From the NCBI RefSeq assembly GCF_039710355.1, contig NZ_JBDKWZ010000002.1, forward strand, positions 186,001 through 250,000: a stretch of 64,000 nt of DNA, given 5' to 3'. Below, piece by piece: positions 34,343 to 42,520 of this stretch (its first letter is position 1; each line of letters starts with the position of its first letter). The notes beneath the pieces were generated by a model. The model was not told the DNA's origin. It worked only from the letters and a program-made list of their open reading frames with translations, and made no database searches. The DNA is from Rapidithrix thailandica. GTDB taxonomy: Bacteria > Bacteroidota > Bacteroidia > Cytophagales > Flammeovirgaceae. A program made the position numbers and the translations under genes.

Positions 34343-35635
34343 TTATTTGACTTTCCACCAATACCTTGCTCTCAGTGCCAATAGATTTGGTTTCATCCGC
34401 TCAATACCCATTTCTCTCAAACCTATCTGATAAGAAAGCATCACTTCAAACTGGCTTCTATCAGAGAAAACCTTATTTCCGCCTATGGCTAAGTTCAATG
34501 TGCCGCTATAGAGTTTTCCCAGCTTTTGTCGGGGCGATTTGTCATTTACGGTCAATTGGGCATAATTAACCGAATCCAACTGAAAATCAACTTTGTAGTC
34601 GTATTCGAATTTCTGAGTAATGTAGTATACCGGAGAAATACCCATACTTCCCACCAATGAAAACCGGTTGGCTACAGGATGTCTATATCGCAGGTTTAAA
34701 GGGAATTCCAATAAAAAAGACTCAACCTCAGTTGCTTCCAAAGCGCCTAAACCGGATTTGAAATTAGGAAGGTTTAATTGTTCTAAAAGAAATTTATCTT
34801 CTATTTCATGTGTCCAGAGGTTGTACTTGACACCCGCCTCCAAGCTCCAGGACGGAGTAAAGCGAAACTCTCCTAACAAACCCATTTCCGGATTAAAATC
34901 CCCCTCACCCAGGTCGCTTTTAATTTTTGAAAGCCCTCCTACAACTCCTAACTGAATGCCAACCCCTCGCCAATAATGTTGTTTTAACTTTAATCTCGTT
35001 TTTCCGGAGAGCATTCCTGAGGCATTCTTTTTCGGAGGTGTTTCCCCCTCCTGCAGAACAGGATCAAACGATAAAAGCCCGGACTCAAACCAGTCGTTGG
35101 AAGTAGCTACACCCGGAGGTACCTTAGGTAATAAAGCTTGATGTACCCATGCCCCCTCTCCTTTCCGCAAGGAAAAAGAAGAACCTCTTTTCTCTTGCGC
35201 ATAAACCCACAATGCATTTTGTAAATACGCTGTGTTCTTTTCAGAAATGACAAGTTCTTTTTTAGTATTGTATAACTCAGCTTTCAATTGACTTGTTTGT
35301 TGTCTTTGTTGTTCTAGTTGGTTTAGCAATTTTTTATTTTCTTCCAATAACTTGTCCTGTTGCTCTTGTAATGTTTGTAATCCTGAATTAATATACTGAC
35401 TTTCAATAAGATAACTATTTTTATAAAAAAACGGATAAAGGAAAAAGTAAAATAACATAAGTAAAAGGATGCAAAGAATAAAAAGCAACTCGGACCGGTA
35501 CCGTATATACCAAGGAGTGGCAACCACTGCATCCAAGCGTTGGTGCAGGCTTTCTAGATGATTGGCATCGAAGGCTTCACCCTGGTAGTTTTTCATCTTT
35601 TCTTGTATCTCCCTATCGAATTGTCGATCATCCAT
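34343..35635 (-). CDS. Membrane protein with cytoplasmic N-terminus, coiled coil and barrel-like C-terminus; probable partner of the sigma factor
   Basis: 430 residues in three parts. Residues 1-42 are cytoplasmic and acidic (MDDRQFDREIQEKMKNYQGE), like short anti-sigma regions. One membrane helix follows (about 45-70). A Gln/Glu/Lys-rich coiled coil occupies about 85-140 and a linker about 140-215. From about 220 the pattern changes to alternating aromatic strands (GVGIQLGVVGGLSKI, WSLEAGVKYNLW, LRARYWWKVK), resembling an outer-membrane beta-barrel family domain. The start overlaps the sigma-factor stop by 8 bases, so the two are coupled. It may sense the outer envelope and hold the sigma factor. 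The barrel may instead be a soluble periplasmic fold. Confidence 0.6.
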   Translation of the reverse strand: MDDRQFDREIQEKMKNYQGEAFDANHLESLHQRLDAVVATPWYIRYRSELLFILCILLLMLFYFFLYPFFYKNSYLIESQYINSGLQTLQEQQDKLLEENKKLLNQLEQQRQQTSQLKAELYNTKKELVISEKNTAYLQNALWVYAQEKRGSSFSLRKGEGAWVHQALLPKVPPGVATSNDWFESGLLSFDPVLQEGETPPKKNASGMLSGKTRLKLKQHYWRGVGIQLGVVGGLSKIKSDLGEGDFNPEMGLLGEFRFTPSWSLEAGVKYNLWTHEIEDKFLLEQLNLPNFKSGLGALEATEVESFLLEFPLNLRYRHPVANRFSLVGSMGISPVYYITQKFEYDYKVDFQLDSVNYAQLTVNDKSPRQKLGKLYSGTLNLAIGGNKVFSDRSQFEVMLSYQIGLREMGIERMKPNLLALRARYWWKVK

Positions 35636-36191
35636 GTTGTTGTTTGATATGCTGTTTTTGATTTCGAAGTAAGGTTTGCTTTAGTTTTGCCCTGGCAACC
35701 GCAAGGTTGGATTTGGAAGTACCGATGCTAATACCAAGTATATTGGCGATTTCCGAATGTTTATACCCTTCTATCACATACAGGTTGAATACGGCCCGGT
35801 AAGAGGGTGGTAAATCTTGTATCGCCTTCAGGATTTCCTTTTCGGAAATTTGATCCAATGTAGATTCTGTGGAAGGCTCGGTATGGGCATAGGTCAAAGA
35901 GATATGTTGGTGGAATTTGAGGTTTTTGCGGTAATGGTCAATTGCCGTGTTGACCATGATCTTCCGGAGCCAAGCCATAAAAGAAAGCCCCTTGGTATAT
36001 TTTTCCAATTTGGTGAAAACCTTAAAAAAACCATCGTTAACGATTTCTGCAGCTTCATCCCGGGACTGGGTATAGCGCAAGCAAACCCCCATCGCGAAAC
36101 CGTAATAATGCTGATAAAGCCAATCCTGACTGGAGCGTTTGCCTTTCTGACAAGAGGCAATGATGCGGTATAGTTCTTTATCGGAAACCAA
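35628..36191 (-). CDS. ECF RNA polymerase sigma factor
   Basis: 187 residues. Region 2 is AEIVNDGFFKVFTKLEKY...FMAWLRKIMVNTAIDHYRKN; region 4 is LPPSYRAVFNLYVIEGYKHSEIANILGISIGTSKSNLAVARAKLKQ, with the helix-turn-helix. The start appears to be TTG 36191: an in-frame stop lies just upstream (TGAGGGGAATTG) and no ATG fits. The GAGGGG before it is an unusual Shine-Dalgarno-like leader in this genome. The next gene encodes its likely membrane partner. Confidence 0.9.
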   Translation of the reverse strand: MVSDKELYRIIASCQKGKRSSQDWLYQHYYGFAMGVCLRYTQSRDEAAEIVNDGFFKVFTKLEKYTKGLSFMAWLRKIMVNTAIDHYRKNLKFHQHISLTYAHTEPSTESTLDQISEKEILKAIQDLPPSYRAVFNLYVIEGYKHSEIANILGISIGTSKSNLAVARAKLKQTLLRNQKQHIKQQHG

Positions 36192-36419
36192 TTCCCCTCA
36201 AAAAAAGACCTGTGAAATTACAAACCTTATCTGTAGACGTAACGCAGGCCCAGGCCGAAAAGGTTGGTTAAGGTTTTTGCTTTTTATCTTTATTTACAAC
36301 CTAATTAAAAGGTGTTTTTTCAAAATACCCGAATCCCTCCCTTCCCTTTGGGACTCATTGTCGTGCATTGTTAGAAAGGCATTATCCCTAAAACTTTTTC
36401 TACATCGAATAATCATTCC

Positions 36420-36450
36420 AACCTACCAGGTTTTGAAAACCTGGTAGGTT
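36420..36450. repeat. Dispersed hairpin repeat, copy 3 of 8 (CTACCAGG type)
   Basis: A perfect 15-bp stem with a one-base centre; the core is CCTACCAGG / CCTGGTAGG. Compared with copy 2, one T-A pair is A-T in both arms. It lies in the 298-base gap between the divergent sigma factor and lipoprotein genes, 40 bases before the lipoprotein ATG. Confidence 0.88.
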
Positions 36451-36489
36451 TAGCTACTAACCTTTATTTATCTCATACCTCATAAAATA

Positions 36490-37875
36490 ATGGACACATG
36501 TAAAAAAAGCTGCTATTGGTTATGCTTACTATTAATGTGCTTTGCCTGTAAAGATGATAACGACAAAGTAATTATTCCGGTGGAAGTCTTTCAAGATGAT
36601 ATCTTATTGAATGTAGACAATCTCAGTCAGGCGGATTTTGTAGAAGGAATCGATAATCCGTATTTCAGTCTCAGTCCTGGTTTTTTCTTTGTATACGAAG
36701 GAATAGAGGAAGAGGGAGAGGAAGTTCGGGTGGTAGAAGCCATTACCTTTAATACAAAGGAAATTTTGGGTATTACCTGTAGAGAAGTACTGGTCAGCGA
36801 ATACGAAGACGGGGAATTGGTAGAAGAAACCCTGGATTGGTATGCTCAAGATAAGAATGGCAATGTTTGGTACTTCGGGGAGGATTCTAAGGAAATAGAG
36901 GATGGGGAAGTCGTCAGTACTGAAGGCTCTTGGCAAGCGGGAAGGAATGGCGCCAAACCGGGGGTTATTATGTTGGCGAATCCACAACCCGGCCAAAAAT
37001 ACCGTCAGGAATTTGCCGAAGGAATTGCCGAAGATCAAGGGGAAGTGATTCGTCTAACCGCCAGTGTGGCAGTTCCCTATGGCTCTTTTCAAAATTGTTT
37101 GCAGATCAAAGATATTAACCCCTTGGAACCTGATTCGGAAGAATTCAAATACTATGCATCCGGTGTAGGTCTGCTTTTGGCCGAGTCTATAGAAGGAGAA
37201 GACAAAGAAGAACTGGTGGAAATTACCGACTTGGTAGACAAAGTCTTATTGGATATAGAAGATCTTGATTCGGATGATTTTGTAACTGTCATTGACAACC
37301 CCTACCTCTCCTATACCCCGGGCACTACCTATACGTATACGGGAGTGGATGATGAAGGTACGGCAATCATGGTAGTGGAAGAGGTAACGGCCAATGTAGA
37401 GGTGATTTTAGGAGTAAACTGTACGGTAGTCAAAGCCAGCGAATACGAAGATGGGGAATTGGTGGAAGAAACCCTGGATTGGTATGCTCAAGATAAGAAT
37501 GGCAATGTCTGGTATTTCGGAGAGGATTCTAAGGAAATAGAAGACGGGGAAGTAGTCAGTACCGAAGGTTCCTGGAGAGCCGGTGAAGACGGTGCAGAAC
37601 CGGGGATTATCATGCTGGCAGAACCACTTCCGGGACTGAAATACCGGCAAGAGTTTTATGAAGGAGAAGCGGAAGACCGGGCCGAAGTCATCGGCTTTGG
37701 CTTTACCATAACCGTTCCCTACGGCACTTTTACCGATTGTCTAAAAACTCGTGAGCATAACCCTCTCGAACCGGACGCGATCGAATATAAATACTATGCT
37801 GAGGGTATCGGTTTTATCAAAGCGGAGAAAGAGGATTCTGACGAAGTGGAGGAACTGGAGGAAATTTCTCAATAA
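36490..37875 (+). CDS. Lipoprotein with two tandem homologous domains
   Basis: 461 residues. The N-terminus is a lipoprotein signal ending LMCFAC, with an acidic KDDNDK linker after it. The mature protein has two copies of a domain of about 200 residues: DFVEGIDNPYFSLSPG...YRQEFAEG and DFVTVIDNPYLSYTPG...YRQEFYEG. Within them 46 residues starting SEYEDGELVEETLDWYAQDK are identical between copies (DNA 36799-36933 and 37441-37575). The protein is strongly acidic and probably surface-exposed. No catalytic motif is seen. Function unknown; divergent from the sigma-factor pair. Confidence 0.75.
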   Translation: MDTCKKSCYWLCLLLMCFACKDDNDKVIIPVEVFQDDILLNVDNLSQADFVEGIDNPYFSLSPGFFFVYEGIEEEGEEVRVVEAITFNTKEILGITCREVLVSEYEDGELVEETLDWYAQDKNGNVWYFGEDSKEIEDGEVVSTEGSWQAGRNGAKPGVIMLANPQPGQKYRQEFAEGIAEDQGEVIRLTASVAVPYGSFQNCLQIKDINPLEPDSEEFKYYASGVGLLLAESIEGEDKEELVEITDLVDKVLLDIEDLDSDDFVTVIDNPYLSYTPGTTYTYTGVDDEGTAIMVVEEVTANVEVILGVNCTVVKASEYEDGELVEETLDWYAQDKNGNVWYFGEDSKEIEDGEVVSTEGSWRAGEDGAEPGIIMLAEPLPGLKYRQEFYEGEAEDRAEVIGFGFTITVPYGTFTDCLKTREHNPLEPDAIEYKYYAEGIGFIKAEKEDSDEVEELEEISQ

Positions 37876-37898
37876 AGCCTTTTTTCTCTTCAAAATTT

Positions 37899-37933
37899 AA
37901 AACCTTCCAGGTTTCGGAAACCTGGAAGGTTTT
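37899..37933. repeat. Dispersed hairpin repeat, copy 4 of 8 (CTTCCAGG type)
   Basis: A perfect 17-bp stem with a one-base centre and six T after it; it lies between the convergent lipoprotein and ablB genes and can terminate both. Confidence 0.9.
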
Positions 37934-37939
37934 TTATCC

Positions 37940-38773
37940 TTACACATGTTTGAACCAAACATTCATACTTTCAATAGACTTCCCAATCAAGGTATTGTTA
38001 GTGAGCGTGCCGGCAAAGTGATAATTTAAACGGCCAAAGGTTTTATTGATCCCGTAGGAAGTTGCCCTGGCAATGGTAAATAAGGTTTTGATGCCTTGGG
38101 CTTTCATGGCTTCTTCCATCTTCTGTAATAGAAAGAGAGAAAGGTTATTACCTCTGGCTTCCGGACGAGTGGCAAAGTCCGTCATTTCCGCATGCGCTTG
38201 CTTAAAGTTAATTTCAGCGGAAGACGTGGCAAGAAGTTGTCCATTTTCAACTACTCCAAAATATTGCATTCCCTCGTCCATACTCTCTTTTACATATTCA
38301 GGATCAAAAACCGGAAAAGGATACACCTCAAAAACTTCTTGGTATAAAGCAATTAATCCGTTCACATCTTCCTTCCCTAATAAACGTATTTCATAAGAAT
38401 TTTCCGACAGGATATCCTTATTTACTTCTGCATCTTCGGCGGTTTTAATCACATCTCGAATGACCTTTTTTTCGGCTAAATGTTTCCGCTCTGTGTTCAT
38501 AAAACGAGCAATAAAATGTCCGTCTTCTTCCCCATTAAACAGGTTTGGAACGGAAGCTTCCACCTCAAAGCCATTTTCCGAAAATGAAGGCAAAGCCCAA
38601 TCCGGTATTTTGGCAAAGATCTTTGAATACTGATTTTGTTCGGCAAGTTCCACCAAGTGCCGTGTCATCTGAGGATGATCTTCCGGATGGAGTTTCATCA
38701 AATATACCCGGTTGTTGTTAGGGCCATGCTGCACCAGGGTCTGCCCTATTTGCTCCACACAATCAAATTTCAT
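37940..38773 (-). CDS. ablB: Putative beta-lysine N-acetyltransferase
   Basis: 277 residues with an N-terminal domain specific to AblB (VYLMKLHPEDHPQMTRHLVELAEQ, YSKIFAKIPDW) and a C-terminal GNAT acetyltransferase domain (about 130-277). The domain has MTDFATRPEARGNNLSLFLLQKMEEAMK for acetyl-CoA binding and FTIARATSYGINKTFGRLNYHF as family marks. AblB acetylates beta-lysine made by the aminomutase AblA, giving the osmolyte N-epsilon-acetyl-beta-lysine. ablA is usually adjacent but is not here; the KamA-like gene at 14506 lacks the lysine-binding Asp and is not a good match. The partner may lie elsewhere in the genome. Confidence 0.85.
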   Translation of the reverse strand: MKFDCVEQIGQTLVQHGPNNNRVYLMKLHPEDHPQMTRHLVELAEQNQYSKIFAKIPDWALPSFSENGFEVEASVPNLFNGEEDGHFIARFMNTERKHLAEKKVIRDVIKTAEDAEVNKDILSENSYEIRLLGKEDVNGLIALYQEVFEVYPFPVFDPEYVKESMDEGMQYFGVVENGQLLATSSAEINFKQAHAEMTDFATRPEARGNNLSLFLLQKMEEAMKAQGIKTLFTIARATSYGINKTFGRLNYHFAGTLTNNTLIGKSIESMNVWFKHV

Positions 38774-39052
38774 TTTAAAATTTTTTATAAAGTTCTACTT
38801 GTAAAGGTGCAAAAATAAATCACCTGTGTAGAAATCGCTTTATTGCTCAATAGAAAGTTCTACCGGCTAAGTCTTTATTTGAAAGTCACATCTGCTTGTA
38901 TTTAAATTAACAATCTGATTATAAGTAACTTAAACTTATGCAGATAAAGAATATGCCTTATAGTCTCAGGGTATAAATTAAAAATACTTTCTCTTTCTCC
39001 TTTCTCCACTTGATAAATTGGAACTTCATAAGATCTCTAAAGACAAGTATAT

Positions 39053-39799
39053 ATGAAAAAGAAATTTAAAGATAAGGTAGTCATTATTACCGGTGGGGCT
39101 TCCGGTATCGGAAAAGCAGCGGCTCTTTCCTTTGGCATGGAGGGAGCTCAAGTCATTATCTGGGATGTTAACCAAGCTAAAACCAATCAAACGGTGGAAG
39201 AATTGCAGTTGAAAAAACTATTAGTTGATGGAATTTGCTTAAACATTACCGACCCGGAAGAGACACAGAAGGCAGCCAATCAAGTGGCGGAAAAGTACGG
39301 TAAAATTGATATCCTGATTAACAACGCCGGAATTACCCGTGATGCGACTATCAAAAAAATGAACTATAACGAATGGCAACAAGTGTTGGATGTTAACCTG
39401 ACAGGGGTGTTTAATTGCTCGAAAGCGGTTATTCCCTGGATGGTGGAGCAGCAACACGGCCGGATTATTAATACATCCTCTGTGGTTGGTTTATACGGTA
39501 ATTTCGGCCAGGCCAACTATTCTGCCACCAAGTCGGGATTGGTAGGTTTTACCAAGACCCTTGCAAAAGAATTGGGAAAATATAGTATTACTGTGAATGC
39601 CGTAGCTCCGGGCTTTATTGCTACGGAAATGGTAGAAGCTATGCCCGCAAAAGTTGTGGACATGATGATTGGGAAAACTCCTTTAAAACGCTTGGGCAAA
39701 CCGGAAGACGTAGCCTTTGTATATAGCTTCCTGGCTTCGGAGGAGGCTTCTTTTGTCAGTGGTTCCGTCATCAGCGTAGACGGAGCCGTGACCCTTTAA
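39053..39799 (+). CDS. fabG: 3-oxoacyl-ACP reductase-like short-chain dehydrogenase
   Basis: 248 residues of the classical SDR type. TGGASGIGKAAA binds NAD(P); NNAG is at about 90; the catalytic residues are Ser (NTSSVVGLYG), Tyr and Lys (YSATKSGLVG), and VDGAVTL closes the protein. Family FabG enzymes reduce 3-oxoacyl-ACP or -CoA, but many oxidise hydroxyacyl or other alcohols. It is followed by a KAS III-like gene, a symporter, a CoA ligase and a hydrolase, so it may belong to a carboxylate-processing cluster and not to core fatty acid synthesis. The 279-base gap upstream shows no recognisable signal. Confidence 0.85.
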   Translation: MKKKFKDKVVIITGGASGIGKAAALSFGMEGAQVIIWDVNQAKTNQTVEELQLKKLLVDGICLNITDPEETQKAANQVAEKYGKIDILINNAGITRDATIKKMNYNEWQQVLDVNLTGVFNCSKAVIPWMVEQQHGRIINTSSVVGLYGNFGQANYSATKSGLVGFTKTLAKELGKYSITVNAVAPGFIATEMVEAMPAKVVDMMIGKTPLKRLGKPEDVAFVYSFLASEEASFVSGSVISVDGAVTL

Positions 39800-39826
39800 A
39801 CTGAAAAAAAGAACATCCCCACGACA

Positions 39827-39861
39827 AAAACCTGCCAGGTATCGGAAACCTGGCAGGTTTT
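39827..39861. repeat. Dispersed hairpin repeat, copy 5 of 8 (CTGCCAGG type)
   Basis: A 17-bp stem with one mismatch near the loop (GGTATC against GAAACC); the core is CCTGCCAGG / CCTGGCAGG, again changed in both arms. It sits between two genes on the same strand that seem functionally linked. Confidence 0.88.
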
Positions 39862-39891
39862 GATGACCTTTAAACTCTTACCAAAGAAATT

Positions 39892-40881
39892 ATGAGAAAA
39901 GCATTGATTCGCTCTACAGGCTCTTTCGTGCCCGAATGGCTCCTTCCCAATACCTACTTTAACGAACTTTTAAACGAAGATGTAGACACCTGGCTACAAG
40001 AGAACTTACATATACGCAGTCGGCATTGGTGCAAAGGACATGAGTCCACAGCCGATTTGGCCGAAGCTGCGGCCTTAGACGCCTTACAAAAGGCCGGCAT
40101 ACGTGCCGAAGAACTCGATTTAATCATCATTGCCACCGATACCCCCGAATATATTTCTCCTTCCACCGCTTCGGTAATACAAAATCGTATCGGAGCCAAA
40201 AAGGCGGGTACTTTTGACTTAAATACGGCTTGTGCCGGGTTTGTAACGGCATTGGACGTGGCCGCCAAATACATTATGGCCGATGAACGCTACCGCTATA
40301 TATTAGTGGTCGGGGCCTATGCGATGAGTAAACATTTGAATAAGGAAGATAAAAAGACGGTCACCTTGTTTGCCGATGGTGCCGGAGCTGTGTTATTAGA
40401 AGCGGAAAAGAATACGGACAGAGGCTTTCTTACCAGTGAATTGCGTACCGAGGGGCAATACCATAGTTGGATGGGTGTTTATGCCGGCGGTACACATCAA
40501 CCGGTAAATGAAAAAGTGTTACAAACCAAAGATCACCAATTGAAGTTTGTGCACCGTTTCCCCAAGGAACTGAATCCTGAAGTATGGAGCTCTATGATTC
40601 ATTCCTTGTGTCAACGCTTGGAAATACGCCCCGGCCAGGTAGAACAATACTTCATTACACAGCTAAATATTAATTCCATTCACGAAACTTTACAGGCGCT
40701 GGATCTTCCTACACACAAAGCCCATACAATCATGGAAACCAAGGGGTATACGGGGTCGGCTTGTATCCCTATGGCCTTGGACGATGCCGTATCCCAAGGG
40801 AAATTAAAGGAAGGAGACCTTATCTTTTTGATAGGCTCAGGCGGGGGCTTGGCCTTTGCCGGTGCGGCTTTTCGATTTTAA
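39892..40881 (+). CDS. KAS III-like protein with degenerate catalytic triad
   Basis: 329 residues with the thiolase fold of FabH. The nucleophile Cys114 is kept (NTACAGF), as are FADGAGAVLLE and the C-terminal GSGGGLAFAGAAF. The other two triad residues are lost: where FabH has HQANxR the sequence is TQLNINS (Thr255 for His), and where it has GNTxxGxxP it is GYTGSACIP (Tyr285 for Asn). Decarboxylative condensation is therefore unlikely. Acyl transfer, as in CerJ-like enzymes, or another Cys-based acyl chemistry fits better. It lies in a five-gene cluster with fabG, a symporter, a CoA ligase and a hydrolase. The intact fabH of the genome is at 25973. Confidence 0.82.
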   Translation: MRKALIRSTGSFVPEWLLPNTYFNELLNEDVDTWLQENLHIRSRHWCKGHESTADLAEAAALDALQKAGIRAEELDLIIIATDTPEYISPSTASVIQNRIGAKKAGTFDLNTACAGFVTALDVAAKYIMADERYRYILVVGAYAMSKHLNKEDKKTVTLFADGAGAVLLEAEKNTDRGFLTSELRTEGQYHSWMGVYAGGTHQPVNEKVLQTKDHQLKFVHRFPKELNPEVWSSMIHSLCQRLEIRPGQVEQYFITQLNINSIHETLQALDLPTHKAHTIMETKGYTGSACIPMALDDAVSQGKLKEGDLIFLIGSGGGLAFAGAAFRF

Positions 40882-40895
40882 CTTTAACGAACCTT

Positions 40896-42431
40896 ATGGA
40901 ATCCTTTACCAATAACTTCATCACATGGATGGCAGTAATTGCCTATATGGTTTTGATCCTGGTCTTCGTCATCCGCGGAGCATTAAAAACCAAAAACATG
41001 GCAGATTATGCTGTCGGCAGTGTCCATTTCTCTCCGGTAGCCGTTGGCTTGGCCTTAGCGGCTTCCATGACCAGTGCCGCTACCTTTATCATTAACCCGG
41101 GCTTTATAGGGCTATATGGAATAAGTGGCATTCTCTCCTTCGGTATAGTGATGCCATTGGCCATTTTTGTTTCCTTAATCGTATTCACCAAAAAATTCAG
41201 AAAATACGGAAAGAGCATCAAAGCCTTGACCATGGCTCAATGGATTGGCAACCGTTACAACAGTAAGCATTATGCGTTATTCTTTGCTCTGCTTTCCTTG
41301 TTATTAATTTCTTTTATTGTACTGATTCTGGTAGGGCTTACACAAGTGTTATCCAAAGCACTGGACTTACCTGTCTTGCCCGTACTGATAGGGATTGGAG
41401 TGTTTGTTTTTGGATATATGATGTTCGGAGGAGCCAATTCTATGGTGTACACCAATGCCATCCAGGCCTTGTTGATGTTGGTAGTGGCGATTATTCTGTT
41501 AGGTTCGGGATATGAGCATTTTAGCCAGGGAGTGAAAGGATTTATACAAAAATTAGAGGCGATAGACCCCCACTTATCCCAGTGGACCAACCCTACAAGC
41601 TTTTTGTTTCGCGATTATTTTGAAATCGTTTTTTGTCAGGCTGTCATTGGAATTGCCATCGTCTGCCAACCTCATATCATTACCAAATCTTTGCTTTTAA
41701 AGAGTGAAAAAGAAGTCAATCAATATCTATTGGTGGGGATCTTGGTAGAAATGCTTTTCTTTTTGGTAGTCATTGCAGGTTTGTATGCACGTCTGGCTTT
41801 TCCACAGCTGACCATAAACCATGAATCCATTCCTATGGATGGGTTAATTTCTGCTTATGTCGTACAAGAGTTCCCCGTATACGTAAGTCTTATACTGGTC
41901 TTAGGGATGATTTCTGCGGGGCTTTCTACCTTAGAAGGCTTGATACAATCTCTGTCGGCAACCATTACAGCTGATTTAATCAAACCTGTATTGGGAACCC
42001 GTTTTTTTGAAAAAGAAAATACCGGTAGAGAAGTTATTACCAACCGTCTGGTAATTTGCACTCTGGCTGCGGTGAGTATGGGTTTGTCCTATCAACAACT
42101 GGTCGCTCCTGACGTAAGCGTAGCAATCTTTGCTCAAAACGGTGTCTATGCCTATTTTGCAGCTGCGTTTATTCCGGTACTCTTCGGAATGTTTTTAGAC
42201 AAAGTACCTTTGGTTGCCCCTGCAGCGGCTTCGGTAACGGCTTTAGCGGTGCATTTCGGCATTTATTACGGCAGAATTGGGGGCTATATGCAAGAACCTG
42301 TCAACAACCCTGGAGTAGCGGCCACCTTTGCCCTGCTAAGCTCTTTAGCTCTGGGCTTTTTTATTTATCTTTTGGGTAGATATTGGAAGGTTTCCCGGCC
42401 GGCGTTGAAAGAACAAGAACTATCCGCCTGA
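40896..42431 (+). CDS. Sodium/solute symporter (SSS family)
   Basis: I set the start at ATG 40896; the frame is open upstream but would overlap the previous gene. 511 residues with about 13 hydrophobic helices. SSS features are ADYAVGSVHFSPVAVGLALAASMTS, AQWIGNRYNSKHY, GGANSMVYTNAIQALLML and MISAGLSTLEGLIQSLSATITADLIKP (sodium-site helix). The gene starts 14 bases after the KAS III-like gene and precedes a CoA ligase, so a carboxylate is the likely cargo. It is only distantly similar to the symporter at 9498. Confidence 0.9.
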   Translation: MESFTNNFITWMAVIAYMVLILVFVIRGALKTKNMADYAVGSVHFSPVAVGLALAASMTSAATFIINPGFIGLYGISGILSFGIVMPLAIFVSLIVFTKKFRKYGKSIKALTMAQWIGNRYNSKHYALFFALLSLLLISFIVLILVGLTQVLSKALDLPVLPVLIGIGVFVFGYMMFGGANSMVYTNAIQALLMLVVAIILLGSGYEHFSQGVKGFIQKLEAIDPHLSQWTNPTSFLFRDYFEIVFCQAVIGIAIVCQPHIITKSLLLKSEKEVNQYLLVGILVEMLFFLVVIAGLYARLAFPQLTINHESIPMDGLISAYVVQEFPVYVSLILVLGMISAGLSTLEGLIQSLSATITADLIKPVLGTRFFEKENTGREVITNRLVICTLAAVSMGLSYQQLVAPDVSVAIFAQNGVYAYFAAAFIPVLFGMFLDKVPLVAPAAASVTALAVHFGIYYGRIGGYMQEPVNNPGVAATFALLSSLALGFFIYLLGRYWKVSRPALKEQELSA

Positions 42432-42439
42432 CAGCAAAA

Positions 42440-42473
42440 AAACCTTCCAGGTTTTCAAAAACCTGGAAGGTTT
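42440..42473. repeat. Dispersed hairpin repeat, copy 6 of 8 (CTTCCAGG type)
   Basis: A perfect 16-bp stem with a two-base centre, between the symporter and CoA-ligase genes on the same strand. It is not followed by a long T-run, so read-through is possible. Confidence 0.9.
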
Positions 42474-42520
42474 GACCAATTATCAAACAACTAAGGAACA
42501 ATGGAATTCCTTAAAAAAAT

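Noticed and set aside
37940..38773. Linking ablB with the KamA-like gene at 14506 as an ablAB pair
   Set aside because: They are 22 kb apart on opposite strands, and the KamA-like protein lacks the Asp that binds lysine's amino group.
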